This document shows positions 54,613 through 63,667 of a stretch of DNA of 64,000 nt, piece by piece. A program made the translations under genes and the position numbers. Each line of letters starts with the position of its first letter. Positions within the stretch are counted from its first letter, which is position 1. This stretch comes from Primorskyibacter flagellatus. GTDB lineage: Bacteria > Pseudomonadota > Alphaproteobacteria > Rhodobacterales > Rhodobacteraceae. The stretch is taken from contig NZ_FWYD01000002.1 of assembly GCF_900176485.1 (NCBI RefSeq), positions 186,001 through 250,000 of the forward strand, given 5' to 3'. The notes beneath the pieces were generated by a model, which made no database searches, was not told the DNA's origin, and saw only the letters and a list, made by a program, of their open reading frames with translations.

Positions 54613-56025
54613 TCACAGGAACAGTTCGTATTCCTGCCCAGTCATGAACAAGGTCACGCTGCTTTGCGTTCCGCCATCAATCAGGGCCCAAAGAATCTGG
54701 CCGGTCGGGCGATAGACAACAAATGCTTCGGGTACACCGTCCTCACCGGCACCGGGTGTTTCGCCGACATTCACCCGGAACAACAGCGGCGACCTGTTCT
54801 TTAAGCCAAAAACCAGCATGTCGCCCTCAGCCTGAGAGTAATCGCGGATCCAGTCGCAGCGATGCTCCGTAACTCCACCATGGTAGAAACGATCGGCACC
54901 GGCATTCCCTCTGAGCCGATCATAGCCTACGCCGCCATTGATGAAGTCGTCGCCTGCGCCACCGTAAAGATAGTCAGATAATGCGCCCCCGGTTAAAGTA
55001 TCGTTGCCGTCTTGCCCCATCAGCGTGTCAATGCCGTAGCTACCCCTGAGATCGTCATCGCCATTTCCACCGTAGACGAGATCATTGCCATAGCCTGCTT
55101 CTACCAGATCATTGCCGTCTCCTCCGAAAACCACGTCGTGAAGATCGGCAGAGGTGTCACCGGCGAAAATGAAATCATCTCCGCCACCACCAACCAGCGT
55201 GTCCGACCCGTCACCGCCGTACAGATAGTCGGACCCGTCTTCACCAAACAGCACGTCATCCCCACCCAGCGCGGTCAGCTTGTCATCAAACTCTGTGCCT
55301 TCCAAAACATCGTCCTGACCTGTTCCGGTTCGCTCGATCCCATCAACGGTTCCCAGGTCAGTCACTTTGCCGTCTCGCATTTCATAGACCCAAAGCCCGC
55401 GAACACCGGTGTTGCCCACGGTATCCGGCAGGTCCATCAACGCGGCGCTGCTGCCAAAAGGCGACAGCCACTCTGGTTTCGTCAAATTTCGCGCCGCGAG
55501 AAGCGCTCGGCCGCCATCATCATAAGTGCCGGTTCCCTGCGTCCACTCGATCCTTTCATAACGCATCGCCAGATCGAAATCGCCGCCGCCTCTGTCAAAA
55601 AGCTGTACTTGGAACAGGTTTGTCTGATCTGCATTCCTTCGGTAAGCACCAACATCGGCCCAAGTGATCGTCACCACATCACGAACTGCATCCAGATCGA
55701 TCCATATGCTGCCGCTTTCAGTGCCTTCGCCGTCAATCCGGGTGTCCACATCCGACCAAAGCGGGGCAATCAGATCCCGAGCGACGCTGCGATTGCCGAC
55801 GCCAGGATAAGACGCGAATGGGGTTCCAAAGGAAAGTGTGCCATTCGTGTTCACAAACAGACCCCAAACGCCGTACCGCGTTCCGAAATAATTGAACCCG
55901 TCGGGGAACACACTCGACAAGTCCAACCGCAGCGCCAAGTCATCACCGCGCTGCATTTCCATTTCCCCAAACCCGGCGGAGCCACCAAGCCCACGCACGA
56001 CCTTACCGCTTCCAAATACCGGCAT
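54613..56025 (-). CDS. RTX calcium-binding protein with N-terminal NIDO-like domain
   Basis: The 470-residue protein begins with a NIDO-like domain (FNYFGTRYGVWGLFVNTNG, then LIAPLWSDVDTR and VVTITWADVGAY), an extracellular module known from nidogen and tectorin. It continues with about ten RTX repeats (for example GGDDVLFGEDGSDYLYGGDG) at residues 240-400. A C-terminal beta domain, probably the type I secretion signal, follows. It is probably secreted and calcium dependent, perhaps adhesive (inference). It is convergent with the propeller RTX gene. Confidence 0.85.
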   Translation of the reverse strand: MPVFGSGKVVRGLGGSAGFGEMEMQRGDDLALRLDLSSVFPDGFNYFGTRYGVWGLFVNTNGTLSFGTPFASYPGVGNRSVARDLIAPLWSDVDTRIDGEGTESGSIWIDLDAVRDVVTITWADVGAYRRNADQTNLFQVQLFDRGGGDFDLAMRYERIEWTQGTGTYDDGGRALLAARNLTKPEWLSPFGSSAALMDLPDTVGNTGVRGLWVYEMRDGKVTDLGTVDGIERTGTGQDDVLEGTEFDDKLTALGGDDVLFGEDGSDYLYGGDGSDTLVGGGGDDFIFAGDTSADLHDVVFGGDGNDLVEAGYGNDLVYGGNGDDDLRGSYGIDTLMGQDGNDTLTGGALSDYLYGGAGDDFINGGVGYDRLRGNAGADRFYHGGVTEHRCDWIRDYSQAEGDMLVFGLKNRSPLLFRVNVGETPGAGEDGVPEAFVVYRPTGQILWALIDGGTQSSVTLFMTGQEYELFL

Positions 56026-56181
56026 TTTCGCACCCTCGATCCAGACCTGCCCGCAAGATGAGTGCCGGGTATTAGCCTAGAGTGAATCAGCCATCTTCAA
56101 ATGCTTGGCTTTTAGCTAAACTTCGGAATGGTCACTTGAGAAACCGATCGTACCAGTCAGCTCACGCGTGGCGCTTGATAT

Positions 56182-56210
56182 AAAAAAGGCGCGGTCCCCC
56201 GCGCCCTTTT
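56182..56210 (-). terminator. rho-independent terminator of the large RTX gene
   Basis: On the minus strand the 7-base stem GGCGCGG / CCGCGCC with a GGGA loop is followed by six Ts, just past the large RTX gene. A plus-strand T run also exists (TTTT), so it may act in both directions. Confidence 0.9.
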
Positions 56211-56232
56211 CAGTATTGATGCCCAACTCGGG

Positions 56233-59200
56233 TCAGAGCACAAAGTCGCCTGCAACCAGCGACGTCACGCCGTTCAGCTGGATGCTGAAATCGACATTCG
56301 TGTCGCCGTCAGTGTCGCCCTGCACCCAGGTCGTGGATCCGAAGGTGACCCAGTTCAACTGGCCAGCGATACCGCTGAACGCGCCGTTCCCGATATAGGT
56401 AAACGCCTGGTTTCCGCCAGCCGTGGTGTTGGCGTCGATGCCCGCAAGATTCAGTTCGTCAACACCGCTGACGAAGTCCTGAATGATATCGCGAGTGGCG
56501 ATCGTTGACTGGTTGGTATTGGTATAGATGAACACGTCAGCCTGCGTTCCACCGTAAAGCATGTCCGCTCCGGTGCCGCCATTGAGCCGGTCGGAACCTG
56601 CGCCACCGTAGATCGAGTCGTCACCGGCCCCACCAGCAAGGTTGTCATTGTCGTTACCGCCGCCAAGCAAGTCATTGCCGTAATCACCAAGCACGGTATC
56701 GTCGCCGTCACCGCCAAGTACGGTATCGTTCCAACTCCCGCCATTCAGGTAATCGTCACCGCCTGCGCCGTCGATATTGTCGGCACCGGCATAGCCTTGA
56801 ATGACGTTGGCATTGCCGTCGCCGTCCAGGTTGTCACCATTCGAAGACCCCAGAAGATTTTCGAAATTAGTGACATAATCCGTGCCCTGACTTGCGCTGA
56901 CAAACTGGAACGCGCCTTGATTTGCGAGGCTGAAGTTAACGGCATCGGACGAGAAGTAGTAGTTCAGGAAGTCATTATTGCCTGCGCCACCATCCATCGT
57001 GTCGTTGCCACCACCACCGTAGATCCGGTCCTCGCCATCGCCTGCGGCGAAATAGTTTGCGGCATTGTTGCCGAACAACCGGTCATCGTGATTAGAACCG
57101 ATCACACCTTCAATACCGAAGATCGTATCCGTTCCCTGGTTTGTCGAAATGAACTGAGCCGTGGTCACGGCCAAGCGCACCTGCACCCCGTCCGACGAGG
57201 TGCCGTAATGGGCCAAGTCAAATCCGTCCCCACCAGCCAATGTGTCGTTGCCAGTGCCACCAAGCAGGGTGTCGTTGTTGGCGCCGCCGTAGACACCGTC
57301 ATTGGCCGCACCGCCCTCAAGCCAGTCATTGCCGCCCTGACCGGACACCGTGTCGTTGCCACCCGACCCAAGGATCGAATCGTCGCCCAGACCGCCGTAA
57401 AGCTGATCCATGCCATTACCGCCGAACAGCGAGTCATTGCCGCCGCCAGCGTTCATGGTGTCATTGCCACCATAGCCATAGATCATGTTGGCGTTGTTAT
57501 CGCCGGTCAGATTGTCCCCGTAGGTAGCACTGCCGAGCAGGTTCTCGATACCCGATAGAGTGTCAGTGCCGGAGGCTCCGGTAAACTGTGCTCCAAGATT
57601 TGCAAGGCTGACCGTGACGGCACCATCGGCGTTATAGTAGCTGGCCGCGTCGATGCCACTATCGCCGGCGATCAGGTCATTGCCTTCGCCGCCTGCCAAC
57701 GTATCCTCACCGATGCCACCGCGCAGCGTGTCGTTGTCATCGCCACCGTAAAGCGCGTCGTCACCGTTTCCGCCGAGCAACGAGTCGTTGCCCTCTTGAC
57801 CATTCAATACGTCATTATCGTTACCGCCGCTCATGGTGTCGTCACCAAGCCCACCAAACTGCGTATCGTCGCCAGTATACGAAACGATCGAGTCGTCACC
57901 GGACGACCCTGTAAGCGTCACGTCACTCGAAGTGCCGCTTTCGATGATGTAAAGTCGATCATCGTTGAGGAGTTGCCAGTCCTGGAACGTGAAGCCGGAC
58001 GCATCAAAACCGCTCGTGCCGTTGGTGTAGATGACAAGCCAGTCATCCCCGCCGCCGTTCGAACCGTCAATCCGAAGCGTGGTGCTAAGCCCGGCGGCCG
58101 AAAACTGATCGGCGTTGACGCGAACCTGTTGAATGTTCGTGCTATCGAAATTGCCAAACTCCACCTCTTCAATCGACACCAAACTGTCATCATAGAGCTG
58201 AAGAACGCCCAACCCTTGCCAATCCAAAGTGTCCGTGCCCGCGCCGCCGTCAAAGACGTTGGCACCGCTGACATCCGCAACGGCCGAGACGATCAGACGA
58301 TCGTCGCCTAGGCCACCTTCCAGCGTATCCACGCCGGCAAGCCCGGTAAGCACATCGTTGCCTGCAAGGCCGATGATATGGTTGGCACCGGCAGAGCCGG
58401 TCAGATTGTCGCCTGACGCGGAAATATTGGTCCCGGTGACGTTCTCGAAACCGCTAATCGTGTCGGGCCCCGAAATGGTGTTGGCCCCCAGATTGACGGT
58501 GACGCCGCTCGCGTAGCCGTCACTGGCAAGGTAGAGCGTGTCGGTGCCAGCCCCGCCGTTCATGGAATCAGCACCGGTGCCGCCGAGAATGGTGTCATCC
58601 CCACTGCCACCGTTCAGCGTGTCATCGCCGGAGCCGCCCCAAATCGAATCCTGGCCCGTGGTGCCGGTGATGTTCTCGTTCGACGGGTCGCCATAGATAT
58701 AGGTGTAGTCCTGCGCGCCCTGATCCTGAATGATCACCCCGGACAGGTCGAGCGTGGTCATCGTCGACATATTAACGAAGAGGCGCTCAAACGTGTTGCT
58801 GTCGGAATCGAAATCGAACCTGCCGAACTGCGTAATCTGGGTGTCGTAGAAATACGCGTATCGGCTGATCGTCGGGTTCGACGCGGTGACAAATTCCAGT
58901 TCTTCGAAGTTCTGGACCGTCTCGCCGCGGAAGTCCCAAGTGCCGGACACGGCCTCAAGCACCAGTGCATCGGTCCCGGCACCCCCGTCAAACAGGACCG
59001 CCGGGTTCACCTCGGCCGGGCTGACGATAATGCGATCATTCCCGCCATGCCCCAAAACGTACAGGGTGTCTGCCGTCGTGGTGATGGTGTTCGCTTCTTG
59101 CGTTCCAACCTGATAGCCATTGGCATCTGCGGGATCATTTGTCTCGTTGCTGTCGCGCGGATCCCAGATCGCGGTGAAAACATCATCGGCGCTGCCGTTG

Positions 59201-60330
59201 GAGAATTCCGCGGTCCAGGTGATCTGCACCCGGCCATCTTCCAGCCCGACGGCGGCGAGGTGGTCAAGGGTGGTACCGCCAAAGTTCTCGACGTCGAATT
59301 CAACACCGATCCGCGCGCCGGTATTGGAATAGCGTTGGCCGTGCAGGTCGAAGGTTTCGTCGTCAGACCAGAACACGACAAACCCATTGTCGCCCACCGC
59401 CGCGATGGCCGTGTTTTCCTGGTTACCAGCGACGCTGGTGGCCGGCGTGAAGGCACCGGTGACGGGTGCCAATGTCGAGGTATAGATACGCGCGCGAACA
59501 CCTGAATTGCTGCCACCGGACCCGTCGGTCGTCCAGCTGATCACAAGGTTGCCATTCGACAGCTCTGTCACATGGGTGTCACGCGCCGCGGCCAGCCCAC
59601 TATCGACCAAAACGGTAGAAATAGGTGCCCCGGAAGCGGAGCGGGTTTGCAGGTAGACCTGATCGTTGCCCGGATCGACATCGACATAACTGACCGCATA
59701 GCGGCTGCTTTGCTCCAGCGCGGCGATCTCGACCCCGGTCACGCCTTCGCCGCTGCCGGTCGCCAGGTTCGCGACAACGTATTCAGTGCCCAAAGCGCCG
59801 GTGGACGGGTTGTAGGTGCGCCCCATGATGTCACCATTGGTCGTGTTCAGCCAGGTCACCATGGAATTGGTGGCCGACAGAGAGGCAATCTGCGGCGTCA
59901 ACTGGAACTCGTTGTTGGTGTTGTTGTGCACGGTGGTACCGCGCACATAGCCGCCGGTGGCGTTGTAGGTTTCGGCGATGATATCGTAGTTGAAGACGAC
60001 TGGCGGCCCACCGATGACTTCGGCATCGAGATAGGTGATGACGAAACCGCCACCGTCGATTGCCGTGATCGAGGGACTGCCTTCATTGTCGGCGTTGCGA
60101 AGCGTGTTGACGCGAAATTCGCCGCCGACCTCATTGCCCAGCGGGTCGAATATCTGGCCAACAATGTCGGTCCCGTTCGGCGAGCCTGCACCGGCATCGT
60201 CGCCGGTCGTCCAGGTGATCAGAACGTTTCCGTTGCTTAGCTGCGTAATGTCGCTGTCGTAATACTGATCGGTCGTGGAGCCATTGTTGACCTGAAACTC
60301 GGAGAGCCATTCAAGTGGAGTGGTGACCAT
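56233..60330 (-). CDS. giant RTX (hemolysin-type calcium-binding) protein
   Basis: This 1,365-residue protein has an N-terminal third made of about six repeats of the type NGNVLITWTT / GGGFVITYLDA, probably a beta-propeller. From about residue 540 to 1265 it has many RTX nonapeptide clusters (for example DDTLNGGSGDDTILGGTG). The C-terminal 100 residues resemble the M10 serralysin C-terminal domain (DVFIYTNTNQSTIATRDIIQ, ending VAGDFVL), typical of type I secretion substrates. It is acidic and almost free of cysteine. GGAA precedes the ATG. A surface or matrix role is inferred. Confidence 0.93.
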   Translation of the reverse strand: MVTTPLEWLSEFQVNNGSTTDQYYDSDITQLSNGNVLITWTTGDDAGAGSPNGTDIVGQIFDPLGNEVGGEFRVNTLRNADNEGSPSITAIDGGGFVITYLDAEVIGGPPVVFNYDIIAETYNATGGYVRGTTVHNNTNNEFQLTPQIASLSATNSMVTWLNTTNGDIMGRTYNPSTGALGTEYVVANLATGSGEGVTGVEIAALEQSSRYAVSYVDVDPGNDQVYLQTRSASGAPISTVLVDSGLAAARDTHVTELSNGNLVISWTTDGSGGSNSGVRARIYTSTLAPVTGAFTPATSVAGNQENTAIAAVGDNGFVVFWSDDETFDLHGQRYSNTGARIGVEFDVENFGGTTLDHLAAVGLEDGRVQITWTAEFSNGSADDVFTAIWDPRDSNETNDPADANGYQVGTQEANTITTTADTLYVLGHGGNDRIIVSPAEVNPAVLFDGGAGTDALVLEAVSGTWDFRGETVQNFEELEFVTASNPTISRYAYFYDTQITQFGRFDFDSDSNTFERLFVNMSTMTTLDLSGVIIQDQGAQDYTYIYGDPSNENITGTTGQDSIWGGSGDDTLNGGSGDDTILGGTGADSMNGGAGTDTLYLASDGYASGVTVNLGANTISGPDTISGFENVTGTNISASGDNLTGSAGANHIIGLAGNDVLTGLAGVDTLEGGLGDDRLIVSAVADVSGANVFDGGAGTDTLDWQGLGVLQLYDDSLVSIEEVEFGNFDSTNIQQVRVNADQFSAAGLSTTLRIDGSNGGGDDWLVIYTNGTSGFDASGFTFQDWQLLNDDRLYIIESGTSSDVTLTGSSGDDSIVSYTGDDTQFGGLGDDTMSGGNDNDVLNGQEGNDSLLGGNGDDALYGGDDNDTLRGGIGEDTLAGGEGNDLIAGDSGIDAASYYNADGAVTVSLANLGAQFTGASGTDTLSGIENLLGSATYGDNLTGDNNANMIYGYGGNDTMNAGGGNDSLFGGNGMDQLYGGLGDDSILGSGGNDTVSGQGGNDWLEGGAANDGVYGGANNDTLLGGTGNDTLAGGDGFDLAHYGTSSDGVQVRLAVTTAQFISTNQGTDTIFGIEGVIGSNHDDRLFGNNAANYFAAGDGEDRIYGGGGNDTMDGGAGNNDFLNYYFSSDAVNFSLANQGAFQFVSASQGTDYVTNFENLLGSSNGDNLDGDGNANVIQGYAGADNIDGAGGDDYLNGGSWNDTVLGGDGDDTVLGDYGNDLLGGGNDNDNLAGGAGDDSIYGGAGSDRLNGGTGADMLYGGTQADVFIYTNTNQSTIATRDIIQDFVSGVDELNLAGIDANTTAGGNQAFTYIGNGAFSGIAGQLNWVTFGSTTWVQGDTDGDTNVDFSIQLNGVTSLVAGDFVL

Positions 60331-60690
60331 AATCTGGTTCCTTTCAAAGTTGCGCCGCCCTTAAGTCAGGGCCTCAAAAAAATTACTGCCCAAAATGAGC
60401 CGAGCGCGAAATTTTGTTAAAAAACTGGCCCGATCCGGACAGCATCTATTCTGACAGAATGCTACACCACATAGGCAACCGATCACAGTAATGAATTGCT
60501 TACCTTCCGACTTGCCGCCCTCTTAGCCACGGCTCTCGGCCAGCACTGTGCCTATGGTTGTGGTGCAAAGTCCTTGATGCTCTTTTGCGGGCGCTCTCAG
60601 ACAGCAGAATATCGCGTTGCAAAGATGGCTCAACCTGCGATAACGCGACCACACTGGGACGTAATCAACTATCTACGCTGCGAGGCCGCC
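60331..60690. other. 360-base divergent region between the large RTX gene and the sugar operon
   Basis: The frame open upstream of the DegT gene (from 60496) lacks similarity and I treat it as non-coding. At 60441-60463 there is an overlapping inverted repeat, with ATTCTG-A-CAGAAT at 60448-60460 inside AGCAT...ATGCT. It might be an operator. No clear promoter is visible. Confidence 0.5.
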
Positions 60691-61794
60691 TTGAAAAACA
60701 TCAAGTTTAATGAGCTGAAGGGCCAACATGCGTATTTTGGCCAAAGCATAGAGGACGCCGTAAAACGGGTTCTGGAGTCGGGCTGGTATATCCTGGGCCC
60801 AGAGCTGGAAGGGTTTGAGCAAGAATTTGCCAAATTCAACGGCAACAAACACGCGATCGGCGTGGCCAACGGTACGGACGCGATAGAGATTGCCCTGAAT
60901 GCGCTTGGAATCGGTCAGGGGGATGAGGTCATCACCGTCGCGCATACGGCCATCGCATCGGCGGTCGGCGTGTGTCAGTCAGGTGCCACACCGGTCTTCG
61001 CCGATATCGATCCCGAGACATACCTCATCGATCCTGCACATGTCGAAAGCCTGGTGACGCCCCGCACGCGCGCGATCATGCCCGTGCATCTGTATGGCCA
61101 TCCGGTTGACCTGACCGCGATGAAGGCGATCTGCACCAAGCACGGGCTGGCGCTGGTCGAGGATTGCAGCCAGGCCCATGGTGCTCTGTTCGATGGGCGC
61201 AAAGTCGGAACGCATGGCGATGTCGCGGTATTCAGCCTGTATCCAACCAAGAACCTTGGCGCTTATGGCGATGCGGGCGTGATCACCACGGACGATAGCG
61301 ATTTGGCGGACAAGTGCATCAAGACCCGCAACTATGGACAGCGCGCCACCTATTATTCGGTGATGATGGGCCGCAACAGCCGGATGGACGAGATCCAGGC
61401 CGCAATCCTGCGCGAAAAGGTCAAGCGTCTGGATGACATGACGGAATATCGTCAGCGCATCGGTGCCAGCTACAAGACCAATATCAACGGTTTGGCCCTG
61501 CCCGTCACGCGTGACAATTGCAGCCACGTCTACCACCTGTTTGTGGTCCGCTCCGAGCGCCGCGATTGGTTGAAGGAACAGATGGCAGAACGCGGCGTTG
61601 GCACGCTGGTGCATTATCCGCTGCCGGTTCACATGCAGGAAAGCTTTGAATTCCTCGGCCTTAAGGAAGGCGACCTGCCCGAGACCGAGCGCGCCGCCAA
61701 TCAGGTCCTGTCGCTGCCCCTGCACTTCTCGCTAGACGATGATGACATCAAATATGTGGCCGATATGGTGAACGAGGTCGTTGCAAGCTCATGA
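60691..61794 (+). CDS. DegT/DnrJ/EryC1-family sugar aminotransferase
   Basis: This 367-residue PLP enzyme shows the PLP lysine in FSLYPTKNLGAYGDAGVI (Lys at about 187), LVEDCSQAHGA and NSRMDEIQAAIL. It aminates keto-sugars bound to nucleotides. I chose a TTG start at 60691 because GAGG lies five bases upstream and family similarity (IKFNELKGQHAYFG) begins there. Its stop overlaps the next gene by four bases. With the 4,6-dehydratase at 50793 it could form an amino-sugar pathway (inference). Confidence 0.88.
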   Translation: MKNIKFNELKGQHAYFGQSIEDAVKRVLESGWYILGPELEGFEQEFAKFNGNKHAIGVANGTDAIEIALNALGIGQGDEVITVAHTAIASAVGVCQSGATPVFADIDPETYLIDPAHVESLVTPRTRAIMPVHLYGHPVDLTAMKAICTKHGLALVEDCSQAHGALFDGRKVGTHGDVAVFSLYPTKNLGAYGDAGVITTDDSDLADKCIKTRNYGQRATYYSVMMGRNSRMDEIQAAILREKVKRLDDMTEYRQRIGASYKTNINGLALPVTRDNCSHVYHLFVVRSERRDWLKEQMAERGVGTLVHYPLPVHMQESFEFLGLKEGDLPETERAANQVLSLPLHFSLDDDDIKYVADMVNEVVASS

Positions 61795-62771
61795 GTAACT
61801 GGGACGGCAAAAAAGCGCTCGTCACGGGCGGGCTTGGCTTCACGGGAAGCAATCTTGTACACGGGCTGGTCAATGCAGGCGTGCAGGTCACTGCAGTCGA
61901 TAACATGCTGCCTGACTATGGTGCCAACCTGTTCAACCTCAAGGGCATCGAAGACAAGGTCAAGGTTCACAAAACCTCTGTCACCAATGCCGAAGCGATG
62001 AACCAACTGGTGCAGGGGCAGGATTTCGTCTTCCACCTTGCCGGGCAGGTCGACCATATTCTCAGCCAGACCAACCCGTTTATCGACATCGACTTCAACG
62101 TCGTCGGCACCACCGTGGTGCTGGAGGCCGTGCGCAAGTTCAACCCCGAAGCCCGGTTCGTCTATACCGGGACGCGCGGGCAATACGGCTCGGTCACCGA
62201 TCTGCCCGTGACCGAGGATGCGCCGACCAATCCCAAGGGCGTGTACGAGCTGACCAATCTGACGGCGGAAAAGCTGGCGTCGATCTACAATGACAATTAC
62301 GGCGTGAAGTCGATCATGCTGCGGATCTCGAACCTGTACGGCGAACGGGCGCAGATGAAACATCCGCGCTACGGCGTGGTGAACTGGTTCGTGCGCCAGA
62401 TCATCGACGGCGATACCGTCAAGATTTTCGGCCCCTCGATCCTGCGCGACTTTCTCTATGTCGGCGATTGCGTGGACGCGATCATGCAATGCGCCCAGAC
62501 CGAAGCCGCATATGGCGAGGCGTTCAACCTTGGCGGCGACAGGCCGTTCAGCTTTGGCCAGCTTGCCGACACGATCGTCGAAGCCGGTGGGACTGGCCGC
62601 TGGGAGCCTGCCGAATTCTCGAAAGAGCGCAAGATCCAGGAACCCGGCGACTTCTACCCCAGCCTTGAAAAGATCAAGCGGATCTCCGGCTGGGCACCGC
62701 AGACAACGTTGCTGGATGGGCTCAGCCGTACCTTTGATTATTACCGCGAAAACAAGAGCCACTACTGGTAA
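61791..62771 (+). CDS. NAD-dependent epimerase/dehydratase with atypical active site
   Basis: This 326-residue extended SDR has the nucleotide motif VTGGLGFTGSNLV at about residues 11-23. In the catalytic segment GVYELTNLTAEKL the tyrosine (152) is kept, but the lysine four residues later is Asn (156). The C-terminal substrate region keeps RDFLYVGDCVDAI. The change may alter or abolish oxidoreductase activity. The gene is coupled by ATGA to the aminotransferase. Confidence 0.88.
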   Translation: MSNWDGKKALVTGGLGFTGSNLVHGLVNAGVQVTAVDNMLPDYGANLFNLKGIEDKVKVHKTSVTNAEAMNQLVQGQDFVFHLAGQVDHILSQTNPFIDIDFNVVGTTVVLEAVRKFNPEARFVYTGTRGQYGSVTDLPVTEDAPTNPKGVYELTNLTAEKLASIYNDNYGVKSIMLRISNLYGERAQMKHPRYGVVNWFVRQIIDGDTVKIFGPSILRDFLYVGDCVDAIMQCAQTEAAYGEAFNLGGDRPFSFGQLADTIVEAGGTGRWEPAEFSKERKIQEPGDFYPSLEKIKRISGWAPQTTLLDGLSRTFDYYRENKSHYW

Positions 62772-62826
62772 GCGCTGCGTAGCAGGCCGCAGTTGGCACG
62801 AGAAAATACGAGGAACCATTCCGCCA

Positions 62827-63651
62827 ATGTCACAGAACCGCAACCTGTTCCTGCACCCCCCGTTGCCGATGATCAATGGCACCAAGCGCTATGCCATCAT
62901 CTGGACACCGAAGGTTGCCAGCAACATCGTTCTGACGTGGTATTTGCGCGACATTGGCCTGCTTTACGCTGCGAACTTCTACAGCGAGTGGTCGCACAGG
63001 TTTCGCGGCGACGTATTGGTCAAATCGCAAACATACAAAGCGTGGCTCGCCGACGCCGCTGCCAACTACCTAGAGTATAAATACGTCAAGGTGATGCGCG
63101 ATCCGTTCCGGCGGTCTGTCAGCTCTTATCGTCATGCGCTGCGCTTCGATGACACTCGGGTGCAGGTGGAACAGAAGATGGGCATCGACGCGTCGGAAGG
63201 GTTTTCCTACAACACGTTCCTGACCTTCCTCAGCCAATTGGATATTCGCAACTGCGATATTCATTTCCGCCAGCAACACCACCCCGTCGAGGATGTGGTC
63301 GGACGCGAGCGCATTGACTACATCCTGCTGGACGCGATGGAAGGCGAGCTGATCGACCACCTGGATCAGCGTCTTGGTGATGCCGGAAATGCCGACACGT
63401 CGGCAGATGAAGATGCAGAACTAAAGGCCCGCGTGGCGCATAATCTTACCCATATCAGCGCGCTGCATCACGCCAGCTATGACGGCGACGCGTTTGATGG
63501 CGAAAACTATGCTGACCACAAGTTCGCCTGCATCGACCACAAGGAATTTCCGGGTTTCGAGAAATTTGTCACGCCCCAAACTGAACAACTGGTACGGCAA
63601 ATCTATGCGGCGGACTTTGCCGACATGGAACATGTGCTGAGCAAAAGCTGA
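62827..63651 (+). CDS. sulfotransferase family 2-like protein
   Basis: The 274-residue protein has the PAPS loop-like WTPKVASNIVLTWYL near residue 26 and the 3'-phosphate motif VMRDPFRRSVSSYRHAL near residue 90, typical of carbohydrate sulfotransferases. Neighbouring sugar genes suggest it sulfates a surface polysaccharide (inference). It is 55 bases after the epimerase gene. GAGGA precedes the ATG, though somewhat far. Confidence 0.78.
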   Translation: MSQNRNLFLHPPLPMINGTKRYAIIWTPKVASNIVLTWYLRDIGLLYAANFYSEWSHRFRGDVLVKSQTYKAWLADAAANYLEYKYVKVMRDPFRRSVSSYRHALRFDDTRVQVEQKMGIDASEGFSYNTFLTFLSQLDIRNCDIHFRQQHHPVEDVVGRERIDYILLDAMEGELIDHLDQRLGDAGNADTSADEDAELKARVAHNLTHISALHHASYDGDAFDGENYADHKFACIDHKEFPGFEKFVTPQTEQLVRQIYAADFADMEHVLSKS

Positions 63652-63667
63652 CGGCGGACCGGCCCCA

